Source: Trifolium pratense
Taxonomy: Eukaryota; Streptophyta; Magnoliopsida; Fabales; Fabaceae
Reading direction: 5' to 3'
DNA length: 64,000 bases
NCBI RefSeq assembly: GCF_020283565.1
Contig: NC_060065.1
Span: 48,782,409 to 48,846,408, forward strand
Translations under genes and position numbers: made by a program
Part shown: positions 12,244 through 28,256 of the stretch, piece by piece
How positions within the stretch are numbered: the first letter of the stretch is position 1
Layout of the letters: every line of letters begins with the position of its first letter
Notes under the pieces: generated by a model
Seen by the model: the letters and a program-made list of their open reading frames with translations, nothing else
The model's database searches: none
What the model was told of the DNA's origin: nothing

Positions 12244-13964
12244 ATATTAATTAATTTCGACTAGATTTCTGTAGATGATTGAATAACGGTAAAAACAAAA
12301 AGTACAGCTAAGTTTGTCTAAATTGATACTACTCATAATGAGTTTCAGCACTTACTTATCCATCTGAAATTTGACCCAGTCAGCATTTGACACTATACTA
12401 CATAACAAAACCGAATTTTGTTAGCTATTATGGTAACATGATTTCCTCCATAATTGTCTCCCATATCATTCACTATTTTTGACTTCTAAGTCTAATTACA
12501 ATTATTTTTCTCTAATTATTACAATTATTTTCCTTTCACTCTTATCTTCAGATAAAAGTAATATCACAAGTTCTCAAAAGAGCAAATGTAAATTAAACGA
12601 GTTTATACTTTATAACATCCCACAAGTTATTCACAGGATCAATTTGACTTCCTTTATACAAAAGGAACTCTCAAAATGTGTCTCTATCTTTATCATCACT
12701 ATTAAGTATTCAAATGAGTATGTTTATAATCACCACAATGATTTAGATCTTACAAAATTTTTTAGCAACTTTTTAACCACTCTACAATTCATTTGTCATG
12801 CTTTTTCATTTCTTAACAATTTATGTATGTTCCATAGGTGGCAGCAGGTAATGGACCGTTAATTTAATTTGAAAATTGGCTGGCTCAATGTGTTGCATCA
12901 TTAAAGTAATAGACTCATAGTCATAGCATAGGAGCAGGTAAAGAACAAAGTTTATTCTTTAGTTCCTCTTTGATTCTAGCAAAAATACAAAGGAATAAAG
13001 AGATTAAGAGACAGAGGTCAATACATAATATACATTGGCATAATTGATTGATTTCTTAAAATATGCATTAAGAATACATATTAGTAAACAAGGGTACTAG
13101 GTTTGAATTGTGAATGATATTTTCTCTTAACTATTCTCAATTGTCTAAAACTGATAAAAATTTGTTTTCCTTACCCAAGTGACACAAGTTTCTCTATAAA
13201 ACAGACACTCTAAAGACGGAAAAAAACATGAAAATCATATTGTTATGAGTCAAACCGCGAGCTGGGTTGACGTTTTGTTGAATGATGAATCGAACCATGA
13301 AACCCCTGCTATTGTTTGCTTCAGAGAGAGAAGCAACAACTTTTTAGGATCTAATTTTTAAGATTAAAAAAAGCCTTCAAGTTATTTGGGACGACCCTAA
13401 GCACCGACAGCAGAAAAGTGGGGTATCCACACACGAGGGCAGACATACCCTGTGTAGTCCCTTAGTCTCGACCGGTTAGCCACATGGTTGCACAGGTTCA
13501 ATCTCCATATACAGTGTCAATATTCCAACCTCAAGTCTATTGCACTACTTTCAATATATTAGTCTCGAGTTTCAAACAACGTGAGACTTTTTAGTGTACC
13601 AGAAGAGAATCCAACAATTTTGAGAAAAGCATCAATGTTAAATATGCCATGCTACTACATACATATTATTTGAGAAAAGCATCAATGCTCAATATGCCAT
13701 AATTAAATTACTAAATAAATCAACTGAAGTTATTGAAGCAGTCAGAAATCCAATAATATGGTACTAACCATATCTGTATTTACAAAGACATTCCAACCTA
13801 ATCAATTTTAAATTAGACTATACTATACAATACAATATTATAAGTGCAAATGGATAGCAAAGTAGCATGTGTTGTCACCTTATCTCACATGTTAGTTACT
13901 TGCATGGACCATAGCTTTATCATTTTCTTTGTTTCTTCTATCTCAACTTTTCAACCAAAGAATA

Positions 13965-13976
13965 CTATATATAAAT
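13965..13976 (+). promoter_or_regulatory. TATA box of peroxidase gene A
   Basis: CTATATATAAAT lies 86 bases before the ATG. An equivalent motif occurs at the same place in gene B, within a conserved stretch shared by both promoters. Confidence 0.6.
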
Positions 13977-14061
13977 CACTTACCACTATTATGTAAACAG
14001 CAATACAGAAATTAGTTTTTCATTACTCTCTAATACTCTTATAGCAGCCAGCTATATACAT

Positions 14062-15796
<1,735 letters not shown>

Positions 15797-16414
15797 GAAT
15801 GTTGTCTTGCTGATTTGTATTTTTGGTTTGGTTAATTTATTCCATGTGATGTTTTGTCTCAAAGTAATAGACCCCTATATCATAGGGTCCCCCTATATGA
15901 TATGGGTGTTCTATTATATGTGTATGGTAATAACAAATGGGATCAATCAATTGTAATTCTTATTTTATGGTTTGATGGTACATTATGTTCTTGTTGTAAT
16001 AAAAGTTGAATTGAGAGAGAAATTCTATGTGTAGCATGTTGGTTACTTCATTTATGCTTAATTTAATCCAATTGTTTAGCAAATTTTTTAATTCCATGTC
16101 AAGTTCTAAAGAAAGACTTTTCCTTATATTTTTAATGTATACTTGCAACGAGTTGTTTGAGTATCACAAGATTCGAAGAATTAGTCTCTACAATTACGTG
16201 TAGAGAATACCTAATTCAAAAAAAAAAGAGTTGAAGATAGAATAATTATATCTAGATACATTAATGTAAAAGTAAGTAAATCCATAAATTTGAGTGTAAA
16301 ATTCAATTTTAGAATTATAAGCTACAATTTCTAATTTTGTAAAATCAATTATGGAGGCAAACTTCATTTATGGAGATACATAATTACTCACTCGGTTTCA
16401 CATTAAGTGTTACT

Positions 16415-16870
16415 ATTTTTTTTTTGGGGTATAATAAGAGGGACAAAGCCCCAAAAGAGGGGAAAAAAAAATAAGAAGCTAACCGAATGGTTCAAGACAT
16501 GCAAACGCCGGACATGTGATCAAACGTGAGACTTTGAAGCTCTTTACGAGGAGTTTCAAAGCTCTCTACGAGGAGTTTCAAAGATATGTAAATAAAAAAA
16601 GTTTAAGGTTAGACTGGAATTAACTAACCAATCAATTGATCTATTTCTTTCTCGCCATATATGGTTGATATGAACTTGTCAATTCATATTCTTGAGATCC
16701 CGAATGCGCTTGATCAAAGTCAGAATTCTTCCATTACTATTACAATTTTCCATGACCATGTCAATTAACACCTTTGATTCACTCGCCACTTGAAGTTGAG
16801 TAATTCATTATCTTCGAGTTAATTTCATTCTCATATACGTGAGTAACATGTTCCACATCTCTTCATGGAG
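16415..16870 (-). mobile_element. LINE 3' end with RNase H remnant
   Basis: On the minus strand, the region 16860-16620 reads as the end of a plant LINE RNase H domain (ESKVLIDMV, LIKRIRDLKNMN, then HINHIWRERNRSIDWL) with one in-frame stop. The element ends in a poly-A tract (seen as T's at 16419-16428). It lies between the two peroxidase units and is not functional. Confidence 0.75.
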
Positions 16871-18269
16871 CTAAGTGTTACTAAAGAAAGTTGTTTCAAA
16901 ATGAACTTGATTTTAAATTTTTTAATGGGACATCAATTTATTTCCCTTTCTTCTATTTATTATACAATATTTCTTAATATTTATGTAAAAAACATTAAAC
17001 AATATTTATTTTAAAAATTATGAAATTGAAAAAAAAAAAAGAAAAAGAGTAAGACATATCTTGCTTAACTTATTTGTTATAGAACTCGTTATATATTTCC
17101 AAAATAATTTATGCTACTTAAGTAGCGGAAGAGAAAAATTGAAAATTAGACTGATGAGAATTGATCGTCGGTGCATAAGACATAGATAATGTACATTTTT
17201 TACCAACTCCTGGTCAAAATGGATCACATGAATGAATCAAATTTACATCAGAATGTGAGAGATAATTAAGTATGTACTACATGGTTGAATTGAAGGATGA
17301 CTATAAGAATTGATTGATAATATCGACGTGACCATGAAATCATTAGGTATATGGAGGAATTCTATAAACTATAAAGTGTCCATTACGATGAAGAGGCCAA
17401 TGAGAAAGTTCAAGACAATAGAAGTGAAAGAAGCATTGAACAAAGATCTTGCGCTCAAGTCCAACTATGAATAACCAAGCTCTAATTAAATGGTTCCAAA
17501 TTATTCAAGATGTTGAATAACCCATTGTGGGAGCATGAAATATTTAATTTTATCATTTATTTCCTTAAGACTTTATTTTTAATTTTTTAGTAAGGGGAAA
17601 TTTGCATAGACATATAGGTGCAAATAACACAATAAGGGGTGTATCTTGTACAAGTGGGTCAAGGCCCACTATGGGGGCGGCACATGAGAAAAATCCCCCC
17701 CCCCCACAAAGACACTTTTTTTCTCCGAAAAGATTTTTTTGCCCATGCATAAAAAGTTCGGGAAATATTTTTCGAACTTTTTCTAGTGTAAAATACTTAT
17801 TATTTTCAACGAAAAAAAAAGGTCGGAAAAGTCTTTGAGGTGGGGGAAGAGAATTCTTCTGCATATGATGTCTTGGGTGCGACTTTGCTTCTTGTGAAAG
17901 CTAGGGTTGACTGCCCAACTCAATAGCAAAGAATGAGGGGAATCTATGACCGTTATAGATATAATAGTCTTGTATTCTCCTTGTTTTCCCATCTTTGAAT
18001 AAAAATGAATTTGCATTCCTTTGTGAGTTTGTATCACCATAGCTCTCTTACGTTCTTGGATGAAGAGCTTCCTTTCACTTTTCATGAGATAAATGCATCA
18101 AAAGTTCCGTTCTCAAAATTAACCGGCAATACAACACCCGACAAGTTTTGGGTTTGAGACCTGTTAGTGTTTAGTGGGATAAATATTTATTAATATTTTT
18201 GTAAATGTTATTTAAGCCCTAAAACCTTCTCTATCTTAAATTTTTGTTAGCAAAAAAAGAAAAAGAAAT
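16871..18269. other. Spacer between peroxidase units, no gene seen
   Basis: AT-rich, with a more GC-rich patch at 17600-17860 (poly-C at 17695-17705) that looks repetitive. Open frames on both strands there are mutual shadows without domains. Confidence 0.45.
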
Positions 18270-19292
18270 AATATGACTTTATCTATACAAAAGGAACTCC
18301 CAAAATGTGTCACTATCTTTATCATAACTAATCGATTATTCAATTCAATGTATGTTTATAATCACAAAGATTTAGATCTTACAACATTTTGTAGCAACTT
18401 TTTACCAACTATACAATTCATTCGTCATAGTTTTCCATTTCTTAACAATATATCCAGCAGGTGGCTGCAGGTAATACCCGTTAATTTAGTTTGAAAATTG
18501 GCTGGCTAAATGTGTTGCATTGTTAAAGTAATTCACTCATAGCATAGGAGCAGGTAAACTACATAGTTTATCAATTCTTGTTTGATTCTAGCAAATACAA
18601 AGGAATAAAGAGATTAACCAAGACAAATACATATAGGTCGAGACTATCATTAGTCAAATCTTCGGCTGATTGGCGCTATTTGTGCAAAAGAGGGCAAAAC
18701 CACGCACGAGTGAAACAAACTCTTAATATGCCATTAATCCCCTTAGTTTCGACTAGTTAGCTAAAACATGGTCGCAGGTTCATTCTCCATGGACAACGTC
18801 AACGTTCCAACTTCAAATATGTTGCATTGCTTTTTCGATGTATTGTCTGCTTTGAATCTTGTGTGAGCTCTCATAATTATACCCTCACCTAAAAGACGTC
18901 TCAATGGATTAAACAGTATGACTGTTTATAAACTACACTCGGCCTCAATTCGTAGGCAATATGAAATTTTTCGTTGTACCATAAGAGAATCCAATACTTA
19001 ATTCGAAAAAAACATTAATTAATCTTCAATATGTCATAAATTACTAAATAAATCAACTGACGTTATTAAGCAGTCAGAAATCCAATAATATGGTACTAAC
19101 CATATCTGTCTTATAAGAACATTCTCAACTAACCAATGTTAAATTATACTATAAACTATTATTAAGTGCAAATGGATAACAAAGTAGCATGTGTTGTCAC
19201 CTTAATTATCTCACTCTTGTTAGTTAATTAGCTGCTAAGATCATCTCTATCATTTTCTTTGTTTCTTCTATATCAACCCCTCAACAAAACAG

Positions 19293-19303
19293 CTATATAT
19301 AGA
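19293..19303 (+). promoter_or_regulatory. TATA box of peroxidase gene B
   Basis: CTATATATAGA lies about 80 bases before the ATG, in the same context (TCAAC...CTATATATA...ATCACTTACCACT) as in gene A. Confidence 0.6.
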
Positions 19304-19381
19304 TCACTTACCACTGTTATAGATTCAGCAACAAGAGAAACATTAGTTTTTCATTAGTATCTTATAGTTGCAATATACATA

Positions 19382-21113
<1,732 letters not shown>

Positions 21114-21299
21114 GAATCTTGACTTGTTGATTTTATATTTTAGGGTTTGGTTAATTATGTCATGTCATGTTGTGTCTCCATAAGATAGACCCCTATGTTG
21201 TGTGTGTGTTCTATATTTTTCTTTTGTTTTTGAACAATTTATGGGTGTTATATGCATGTTGTAATAATTGTAATAATAACAAGTGGGTCCGGCGAGGTA

Positions 21300-21600
21300 A
21301 ATTTTAATATGGATTACTTCATTAGGTGGTTCATGGTGAACCAATCATGAATAACATTATAACGAATACGAATTTTACAAAATCCACTGTTGGATTGAAA
21401 GTTTATATCATATAGATCATCCATAGAAAAATTGAAAATCATTTGATATGTTATTGAGACACATCAAGATTAACGGTTCATTAAATAACGTAAATCTTGA
21501 TGGGTCTCAATATAAACTTTCAATCCAACAGTGATTTCGTAAAATTCATATTCAGTAGATCATTTATCCACGAATACCACTTGTGAAGGTGGTCCACCAT
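21300..21600. repeat. Foldback element downstream of peroxidase B
   Basis: GGATTGAAAGTTTATATC on the left is complementary to AAACTTTCAATCCAACAG on the right; GATATGTTATTGAGAC lies at the centre. A related palindrome occurs at 33850-34070. Confidence 0.65.
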
Positions 21601-21859
21601 TTAGCCGTTTCAATTGTAATTTTTATTTACCGGTTTGGTGGTACATTATGTTCTTGCTGTAACTAGTAATAAATGTAGAATTGAGAGAAAATTACTAGTG
21701 TGATCAAAAGCAGAGTACTCATTTTTAAGATTTTTTTTATTAAATCTTTGGTTTTCATTGGTTCTGGTAATACGGAATTCCGATAATACAGAAAAGGGAG
21801 TTGATGTTCCCTTGTTGAAGGATTGAAAACAATATTCCGCAAGACATGTAGCGCCCATC

Positions 21860-23492
21860 GTCGGTAAAGAAAGCACCAAACCACTGGGGCAAAAGTCAAA
21901 GAATAAGGGCATAGTTGATCCAAGCGCGGAGAAGGAAAGGAGTGCTCCTTTGGAAGGAGTGCAGGTGGGGGGTATTTTAGTCAAGTTAGGAGCCCAGAAT
22001 GTGAAGTTAGCACATCAGAAGACCCAAAAAGAAGGGGACATGACGAGTTCTAATGTGGCTGAGAAGCCGGTTGATAGTGTAAAGGACTGTAGAGTCTCAA
22101 TGCGAAGCTACCGAACAAAGTTTGATGATGCAGAGGGTGTCGATGCGCAACCTGGAGTTCTTTCAACTTGTTTTTTCGAATTGGATGCGATGGGAGAAGG
22201 ATACGCAGCCGTACACGAGAGGGGCGTGGGTCTGTTTGTACGGTGTTCCTATTCATGCTTGGAATGAACACTTTTTCTAGCTCTGTGTGCTTGAATGTGG
22301 GAGTTTCCTTCGAACGGATAGTTGTTCTTGAAAAGGACAGACTTGACTTTGCTAGGGTTCTAATCGCGACGCCCAATTAGGAAATAATCAAAAGGGTTGA
22401 GACTATTCTGGTAGATGGTATTCGATTGGAAGTTAAGATAGTGGAGGAATGGGGGTACGCTATGGGAGAGGATTCTTGCCTTTTTTAGGAGAGTGAGACG
22501 GAGGCGGCTCAATCCGACTGCGGTGAGGGCCACGTAGATCCAGAAGTCCGTTGCAACAGGATGCACTACAGGATGAGGAGTGCGAAGATCTTCAAGGAAA
22601 GAGTGAGGAAGTGCCTTTAGACCGATAAGTCAGATGGTATCCTGTTCTTTGAAGGGGAACCCGAGGAGGAGGTTGAGCGGAGTGTTGGAATTAATTTAAA
22701 ATTAATCATAAAACATGCTCTGAATAACAAAGCTTAAAACTATAATCTTACTTTAGTGCGGAAGTCAAATAAACATATGAGCATGTATCTTTAAATAGGA
22801 TCTACGACATGTTGATTTATCAAGATTATAGTAATAGGAATACCTGGATGATGAATCCACTAGATGAACTAACCACAGAGTCTCTCGGTAGTAATCCTGA
22901 AACACAAAGAGAGACGGACGACGAGCATCCGTTGGCTTGTATGGTTCTTTCTCAACCGGTACCCTAATGCATTGAATTCTCTTCAGATGGAGAGAAGATA
23001 TTATTTGCTCATGTACGGTATATTGGGGACCATAGCCTATATATAAGATGATGGCCAATTAGGGTTCCCATTATTCCGAAATGGGTCATCCTGACATCCA
23101 CTCATATTGAGCCCATATCAATTAATTAATTAATTCTAAATAGAAATCTAATTAGCCTTTTACTTTATTTGATCACTTAATCAATTAAGGCTTCTAATTG
23201 ATAAATAGCTAATATAATTATATATAAAGATATTTGCCCACATAATATTATTGGAATATTATAAAATATTCCAACACGGAGACCTGATACCTGTAGCCAA
23301 GTTAATAACAGTGTTGAGATTTCCTCTAATGTGATGCCGGGTTCTCAAGGAGGGTATGGATCTCAGGAAGTTAGGACATTGGTGTTTTCCCAAATACCGG
23401 ATGCTCAGGACCGTTCCACTCCTCGGTTGCTTCGTGGTAAACATACTAATTCTTGCCCCCCGGAAGCGAAACGCTCTATCATCTCGTGGTAA
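21860..23492 (+). mobile_element. LINE ORF1 (DUF4283-type) fragment, split by an LTR
   Basis: Broken frames read DFARVLIATPN, ETILVDGIRLEVKIVEEWG and GEDSCLF, the signature of the gag-like ORF1 of legume LINEs. After the solo LTR the reading continues (EISSNVMPGSQGGYGSQ, EVRTLVFSQIPD). Stops and frameshifts make it a pseudogene; the reverse-transcriptase part is missing. Confidence 0.7.
22683..23276 (-). mobile_element. Solo LTR (copia-like), 594 bp, with 5-bp target duplication
   Basis: Ends are TGTTGGAA and TTCCAACA (TG...CA), flanked on both sides by CGGAG (22678-22682 and 23277-23281). On the minus strand it has a TATATATAGG promoter-like box near 23040 and no internal coding region. The perfect duplication shows insertion followed by LTR-LTR recombination. 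Confidence 0.88.
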
Positions 23493-24160
23493 TATTCAAT
23501 CATGACAATTGAGATTTTTCTTTTTAAAGACAATGAAATTTATTCGTATTCAATTAAGATTTCTAACAACTTATAAAATATTTTGTGGTATTCAAAAATA
23601 TTTGTATTTTGATGAATTCTTTAGTTGACTGGATTTCGTAAAATTTTTTAATTAAAAATATAAATACTTTATTTATCCAACAATCTCACTAAAATACTAG
23701 AGATCGTTTTTGCCGTCCGTGTATCACATGTCAAAGTATCAACTTTTGGTGTATGTTAATTTTTTGGCCTCTAGTTTTTTAGTTTTGGTAGTATCCTCCC
23801 TCTGGTGTGTTTTTTCTCATATTGGCAGTTTGGCTTGGTTGTGAATGTGTGGTTTTTGTGTAATTGTTAATTACCTATTTTTGCTTTATTTCATTGTGTT
23901 TTCGGAATCTCCATATATATAATAAAAGTTTATAATATCTTTTCTTTTTTATGACAGAACATGTGTCGCAATGATCCATTGAATTATTGGTTTTACGTAT
24001 TTAATTTAATTGATTATTGTTTTCTTTTGGCTTAATTAATCTATGGTTCCCTTAAAGATATTTTAGGTTTCATAATGGTCCTTAAAAAAAATACGGTTCG
24101 GATTGACAGACTAATTAAGTATTTTCTTTTTTATTAATATTGTTTCATTTGGTATTACAA
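23493..24160. other. Gene-free AT-rich stretch
   Basis: No coding or RNA gene signal seen. Confidence 0.45.
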
Positions 24161-24164
24161 TAAG

Positions 24165-24450
24165 AAAATGTTGTGGCATGTGTGAAGTGAGTTAAGTCTC
24201 ACATTGTTTAGAAAAGTTGAGGCTAAATACTTTATAAGTGTAAAGACCTATAAACCTAACACACCTTAAGATTTTTGGTAAGGATGTGATGTCTAACTCA
24301 TTTGTGAAATTGTTTTTAAGCTCAATGTGGATCATCCTCTGACTCCTCCTTACTCAACAATGGTAACAAAACCGAAGGTTCGACGAAACCCAATGTGAAT
24401 GATCCTTGACTTTTCCTTGGACCCAAAAGAAAATAATAAAGGGAAAAGTA
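24165..24450. other. LTR-like remnant
   Basis: The sequence around GTTAAGTCTCACATTGTTTAG and AAATACTTTATAAGTGTAAAG resembles the 'AAGTCCCACATTGCTTAG' block common in plant LTRs and TRIM elements. No boundaries were found. Confidence 0.3.
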
Positions 24451-24829
24451 AATAAAAAACAACTATGAATCTTGAGCATATACTAATGAGATGTTACACA
24501 CATGCATCTCTACCAAAATTCAACCCAATCCTTTGAAATCTTATAAATTCGTAAATTACTTAAAATCTTAAAAATCTGGATTACAAATCTATTAAAATTC
24601 AAATAGAAAAGTTCTAATTGTAAAAAATCTTAAAAGTCAATACATTTTTACAAAATCATTTAAAATCTGTGAGACTTTTTTGTCAAAATAATCTTATGAA
24701 TTTTTAATCCAATACACCCCCTAAATCTAGTGGCTTAAAATTATTCACTTTAAAGGGTAATAAGTTAGAATACCAAAATGTAGGCCATATAATATTGTTA
24801 TTTTTTATTCATGTTGTAATATTAAAAAA

Positions 24830-25671
24830 GGCTTAAATGCAGTTTTACCCTCTGTTTTGAAAATATCGGAATTTTACCCCCTATTTTAAAATCCTGAATT
24901 TTACCCCTCCAATATTAAATTTTTTTGGATTTTACACCCCCAAATTCTGCACAAAATCTGCTTTCGAGTCTCAACTTCAAAGCTTCGCACATAACTCAAT
25001 TTGGATCAATAATTCACAAAACTGATACCGAAATGACCGTAATCGAGTTAGCTTTCTACAGAATCAAATCCCACTAAATTTGGAGTTACAGAGATAGATT
25101 AATTACCGTTTTAGTGAAGGTCTGTCTAATTACTAATTCTGTAGAAATCTACTTATGACCTTCAAATTCAACATCGTCTACCGAACGCATCGTAACTCCA
25201 AATTCGATGAAATTGAAATGCAAACAAGGGTAATTTCGTTAGCTTTCCATACATGTAAATACTATTAAAAAATGAGCTATAGGATGAGAGGCAGGAGAAA
25301 AATACCAGTAGTAGTTCATACGAAAATTAATTTGGACCGACCTTCACTAAAACGGTAATTAATCTCTCTCTGTAACTCCACATTTAGTGGAGTTTGATTC
25401 TGTGGAAAACTAACTCGATTGCGATCGTTTCGGTACCGGTTTGGTGAATTATTGATCCAAATCGAGTTCTCTGCGAATCTTTGAACTTGAGGCACAGAAG
25501 CAAATTTTGTACAGAATTTTGGTGGGGGGGGGGGGCAAAATCCAACAAATTATAAAATAGGGGTGTAAAATTTCGAATTTTAAAATAGAGGGTAAAATTG
25601 TATCCAAAAAAAAAAATAGAGGGTAAAATTCTGAATTTTTCAAAACAGGGGAGTAAAACTGCATTTAAGCC
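24830..25671. mobile_element. Non-autonomous MULE-like element with long inverted arms
   Basis: The ends GGCTTAAATGCAGTTTTAC and its complement are flanked by an 8-base duplication TTAAAAAA (24822-24829, 25672-25679). The two arms, each about 300 bases or more (24830-25125 and about 25340-25671), are imperfect inverted copies including AACGGTAATTAATC and GATCAATAATTCAC segments. No transposase is present. Size and duplication length suit a Mutator-type derivative. Confidence 0.75.
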
Positions 25672-25679
25672 TTAAAAAA

Positions 25680-26570
25680 ACAATTGAAAAATCTTCACAT
25701 TTCCGCCATATGGTTGAGGAAATTTTATAAAGCCGGGGTTCCGCCATTTGATTTGGAGTAATTGAGTAGGAAAGTAAAAAATTGGATAGTTTAGTATATT
25801 AGTTTCAAAATTTGGATAGTTTGATGTTAAATTTTCAAATAGGGATAGATGGAAAGAAAAAAACGATTTGTGTAGAAAAAAAAATCTATACCTATATGTA
25901 AAGAGGATATAAAAATTTTGGTGTGGACTTTTGATAATACCAACAATACCCTTAACTTTTTTTTTAGCAGTAAATTTTTTTTATTAACAAACTCACCATA
26001 ACATAATTTTTTTTTATATAAGTTTACATAATTTTTTATTTTTATTTAAGAAAGGAAGATTCCTATGAATTTACCTATCTACACCTTCGTCACTATTTAT
26101 TCTAGTTTTTGACACTTAATAAAATAAAAAGGCATAATTGTCAATTTACAACATTCCAAGTTTTGTCTTCAAAAAAAAAAATTCCAAGTTAATAAAATAT
26201 TTTTACTGGGACCTATATTTTTTTTTTTTGGGTACATAGACGAAATGACAAAGCGATCATAAACTCACACACACAAAGTGGAGTGATCAGAGTTCGAACC
26301 CCGATATGAACGTCCAACCTAGCAATTTCTACGCGTGCCTAATTTTTTATAATTATATTTCTACGTAGACCAATATTTCTACTCATATATTGATACAAAT
26401 CTCTAGAGTGGGTTGTCTCCCATGAGAAGTGTCTCATGTGATATCATGGCTTTTCAATTTTTTTTTTAAAAGTATAAAAAGAAGAGAATGGACAATCTAT
26501 TGGTCAAAGTTAAAACCTGAGAAAATCCAATGTAAAGTACACCGGAGGGAATTCTTTCCAATAAATCTCT
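25680..26570. other. Gene-free stretch with a tRNA-like B box
   Basis: AGAGTTCGAACCCCGA at about 26290 resembles a B box and may mark a decayed SINE. Nothing else is supported. Confidence 0.35.
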
Positions 26571-26609
26571 ATTTTTTTTTAAAATTTCTATGGAGACCTA
26601 TAGTTCTAC

Positions 26610-27000
26610 TCATATATTAATATGCATGCATAATTTTTAAAATTTCTACGTGCCTACTTTTTTATAATTATCATACACATGTCCGACCTATTATAATTTA
26701 CTCTATTAATATATTTTTTTTGAATTATCTTAATAGAAAAATTATACTCATATATTGATACAATTTTTTTTTTTTTTTAATTTTACGGGGACATATAATT
26801 CTACATATGCATGCATAATTTTTAAAATTTCTACGTGTCTGCTTTTTTTATAATTATCATACACATGCCAACAATCTTGCACCGACAAATAATTTCTTAA
26901 CGAACTAATTTCGCATTATACAATGTTCGACCTATTATAATTTACTCTGTTAATATATTTTTTGAATTATCTTAATAGAAAAATTATAAATAATGAAAAT
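26610..27000. repeat. Local direct duplication
   Basis: ATGCATGCATAATTTTTAAA followed by a TTTCTACGTG / TAATTATCATACACATG block occurs at about 26621 and 26811. CGACCTATTATAATTTACTC occurs at about 26683 and 26929. The copies overlap in a shuffled order. Confidence 0.65.
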
Positions 27001-27430
27001 TGCTTAACGCACCCCCCAAATTGCTTAGCTCCCCCCATATACTTAGCGCATCCCAGATTTTCTCGCGCGCCCCAAATTTTTTCCTCACGCACCCCCCAAA
27101 TTTTCTCACACGCCCCCCAAAATCATTTTTGTTGTGAAATGGTTTCACATTAGATCTACTTATAATGTCAAAACCATTTTTACTATCGAATGATTTTAGA
27201 GGGTTGTAATCAAAAACCATTCTGCTTGTGGAATGATTTTGTGTGTTATAAATTTTGGGGGTGGGGGCGCGCTAAGCAATTTGGGGGCGCGTTAAGTAAA
27301 CTAGGGGGCGATAAGCAATCTTGGGGGTGTGCTAAGCAATATGGGGGTTGCATTAAGTAAACAGAGGGCGATAAACAATCTGGGGTATTTATGCATAGTG
27401 TGCATAAGCAATAACTTATGCCCTTGGCAC
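26995..27430. repeat. Palindromic cluster of C-rich/G-rich repeat units
   Basis: The left side holds about six units of the type ACGCACCCCCCAAATTGCTT. The right side, from 27250, holds about six complementary units (TTGGGGGCGCGTTAAGTAA). Between them are ATGGTTT/AAACCATT inverted segments. The whole can fold into one hairpin of more than 400 bases. Confidence 0.8.
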
Positions 27431-27839
27431 TTCTATACCAACACAATTTACGGAAAGATAAAATTGGACTTCAATTGATAAAATAAAATTGGCACTTCAA
27501 TAACGTATACTACAAGTAGTGGATAAAATAAATATTGCTTATAAAAAAAATAGTGGACAAATACTATTTTTTAATTGAAAAAACAAAAACCTGAATGATT
27601 TGATTTAAGTTTAACATTTTATATCTTAAAAAAAAAAGTTTGTTATTTTATTTTATCTTTTGTTGAGATTCTTAAGAAGAGGTTTTTTATTTAAATAATA
27701 TTAGAATTAAATTTGATATTTTTTTTGTTTAGTTTCTTGGGGTGGAAGTATTTATCTTAAACTTTATAAATTCAATTCAACAGAAGATCCATAGGTTTAT
27801 TTTACATCAACACTATTTCATAAGAATGTCAAAGATAAA

Positions 27840-28043
27840 ATGAAGTGTTTTTCTTGTCATTCTCGCAACAACGTGATAGTACCAATCAGTATTCCAGTGG
27901 GATCGCAACCCCACACATGCCACAGATTGTCGAATTGGAAACCATCATTATCAACTATAATGGAGGAAGGAGAATTGTGCGGAAAAGTTTGAAGATCACA
28001 ACAACAATGTGATCAAGTTTATTCTCATAATCACGTTTCACAC

Positions 28044-28129
<86 letters not shown>

Positions 28130-28256
28130 TACAAGTTTATTCTCTGATCATATTTTATTCGTGTTTTTCAAAATTATTTTCAGTAACCGCAGCAAGAGCA
28201 GGCACGTGGAAATGCCCAATCCGATCATGTCTTTTTAGACATTCGGCATATTTTAA
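27840..28256 (+). pseudogene. Small basic protein family, copy 1 (broken)
   Basis: Exon 1 starts MKCFSCHSRN and carries the family core NWKPSLSTIMEE, then hits a stop at 27990; a one-base shift restores family-like EDHNNN, so this is a frameshift. An ATT microsatellite fills the intron. Exon 2, from 28184 after TTTTCAG, reads NRSKSR...PIMSF, then TAG where the intact copies have Ser (TCG), then TFGIF and a stop. Two independent lesions make it a pseudogene. The downstream 500 bases match the flanks of copies 2 and 3. Confidence 0.75.
28044..28128. repeat. (ATT)n microsatellite, about 28 units
   Basis: An uninterrupted ATT run in the intron of the copy 1 pseudogene. It produces a meaningless poly-Ile frame. 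Confidence 0.98.

Noticed and set aside
17565..18085. Overlapping open frames on both strands near the poly-C run
   Set aside because: No domain and low-complexity composition; likely repeat DNA.
22765..23058. 97-codon minus-strand frame
   Set aside because: Lies inside the solo LTR, which normally carries no gene.
27000..27400. CRISPR-like array
   Set aside because: Repeats are inverted around a centre, variable and in a plant genome; a foldback element explains them.
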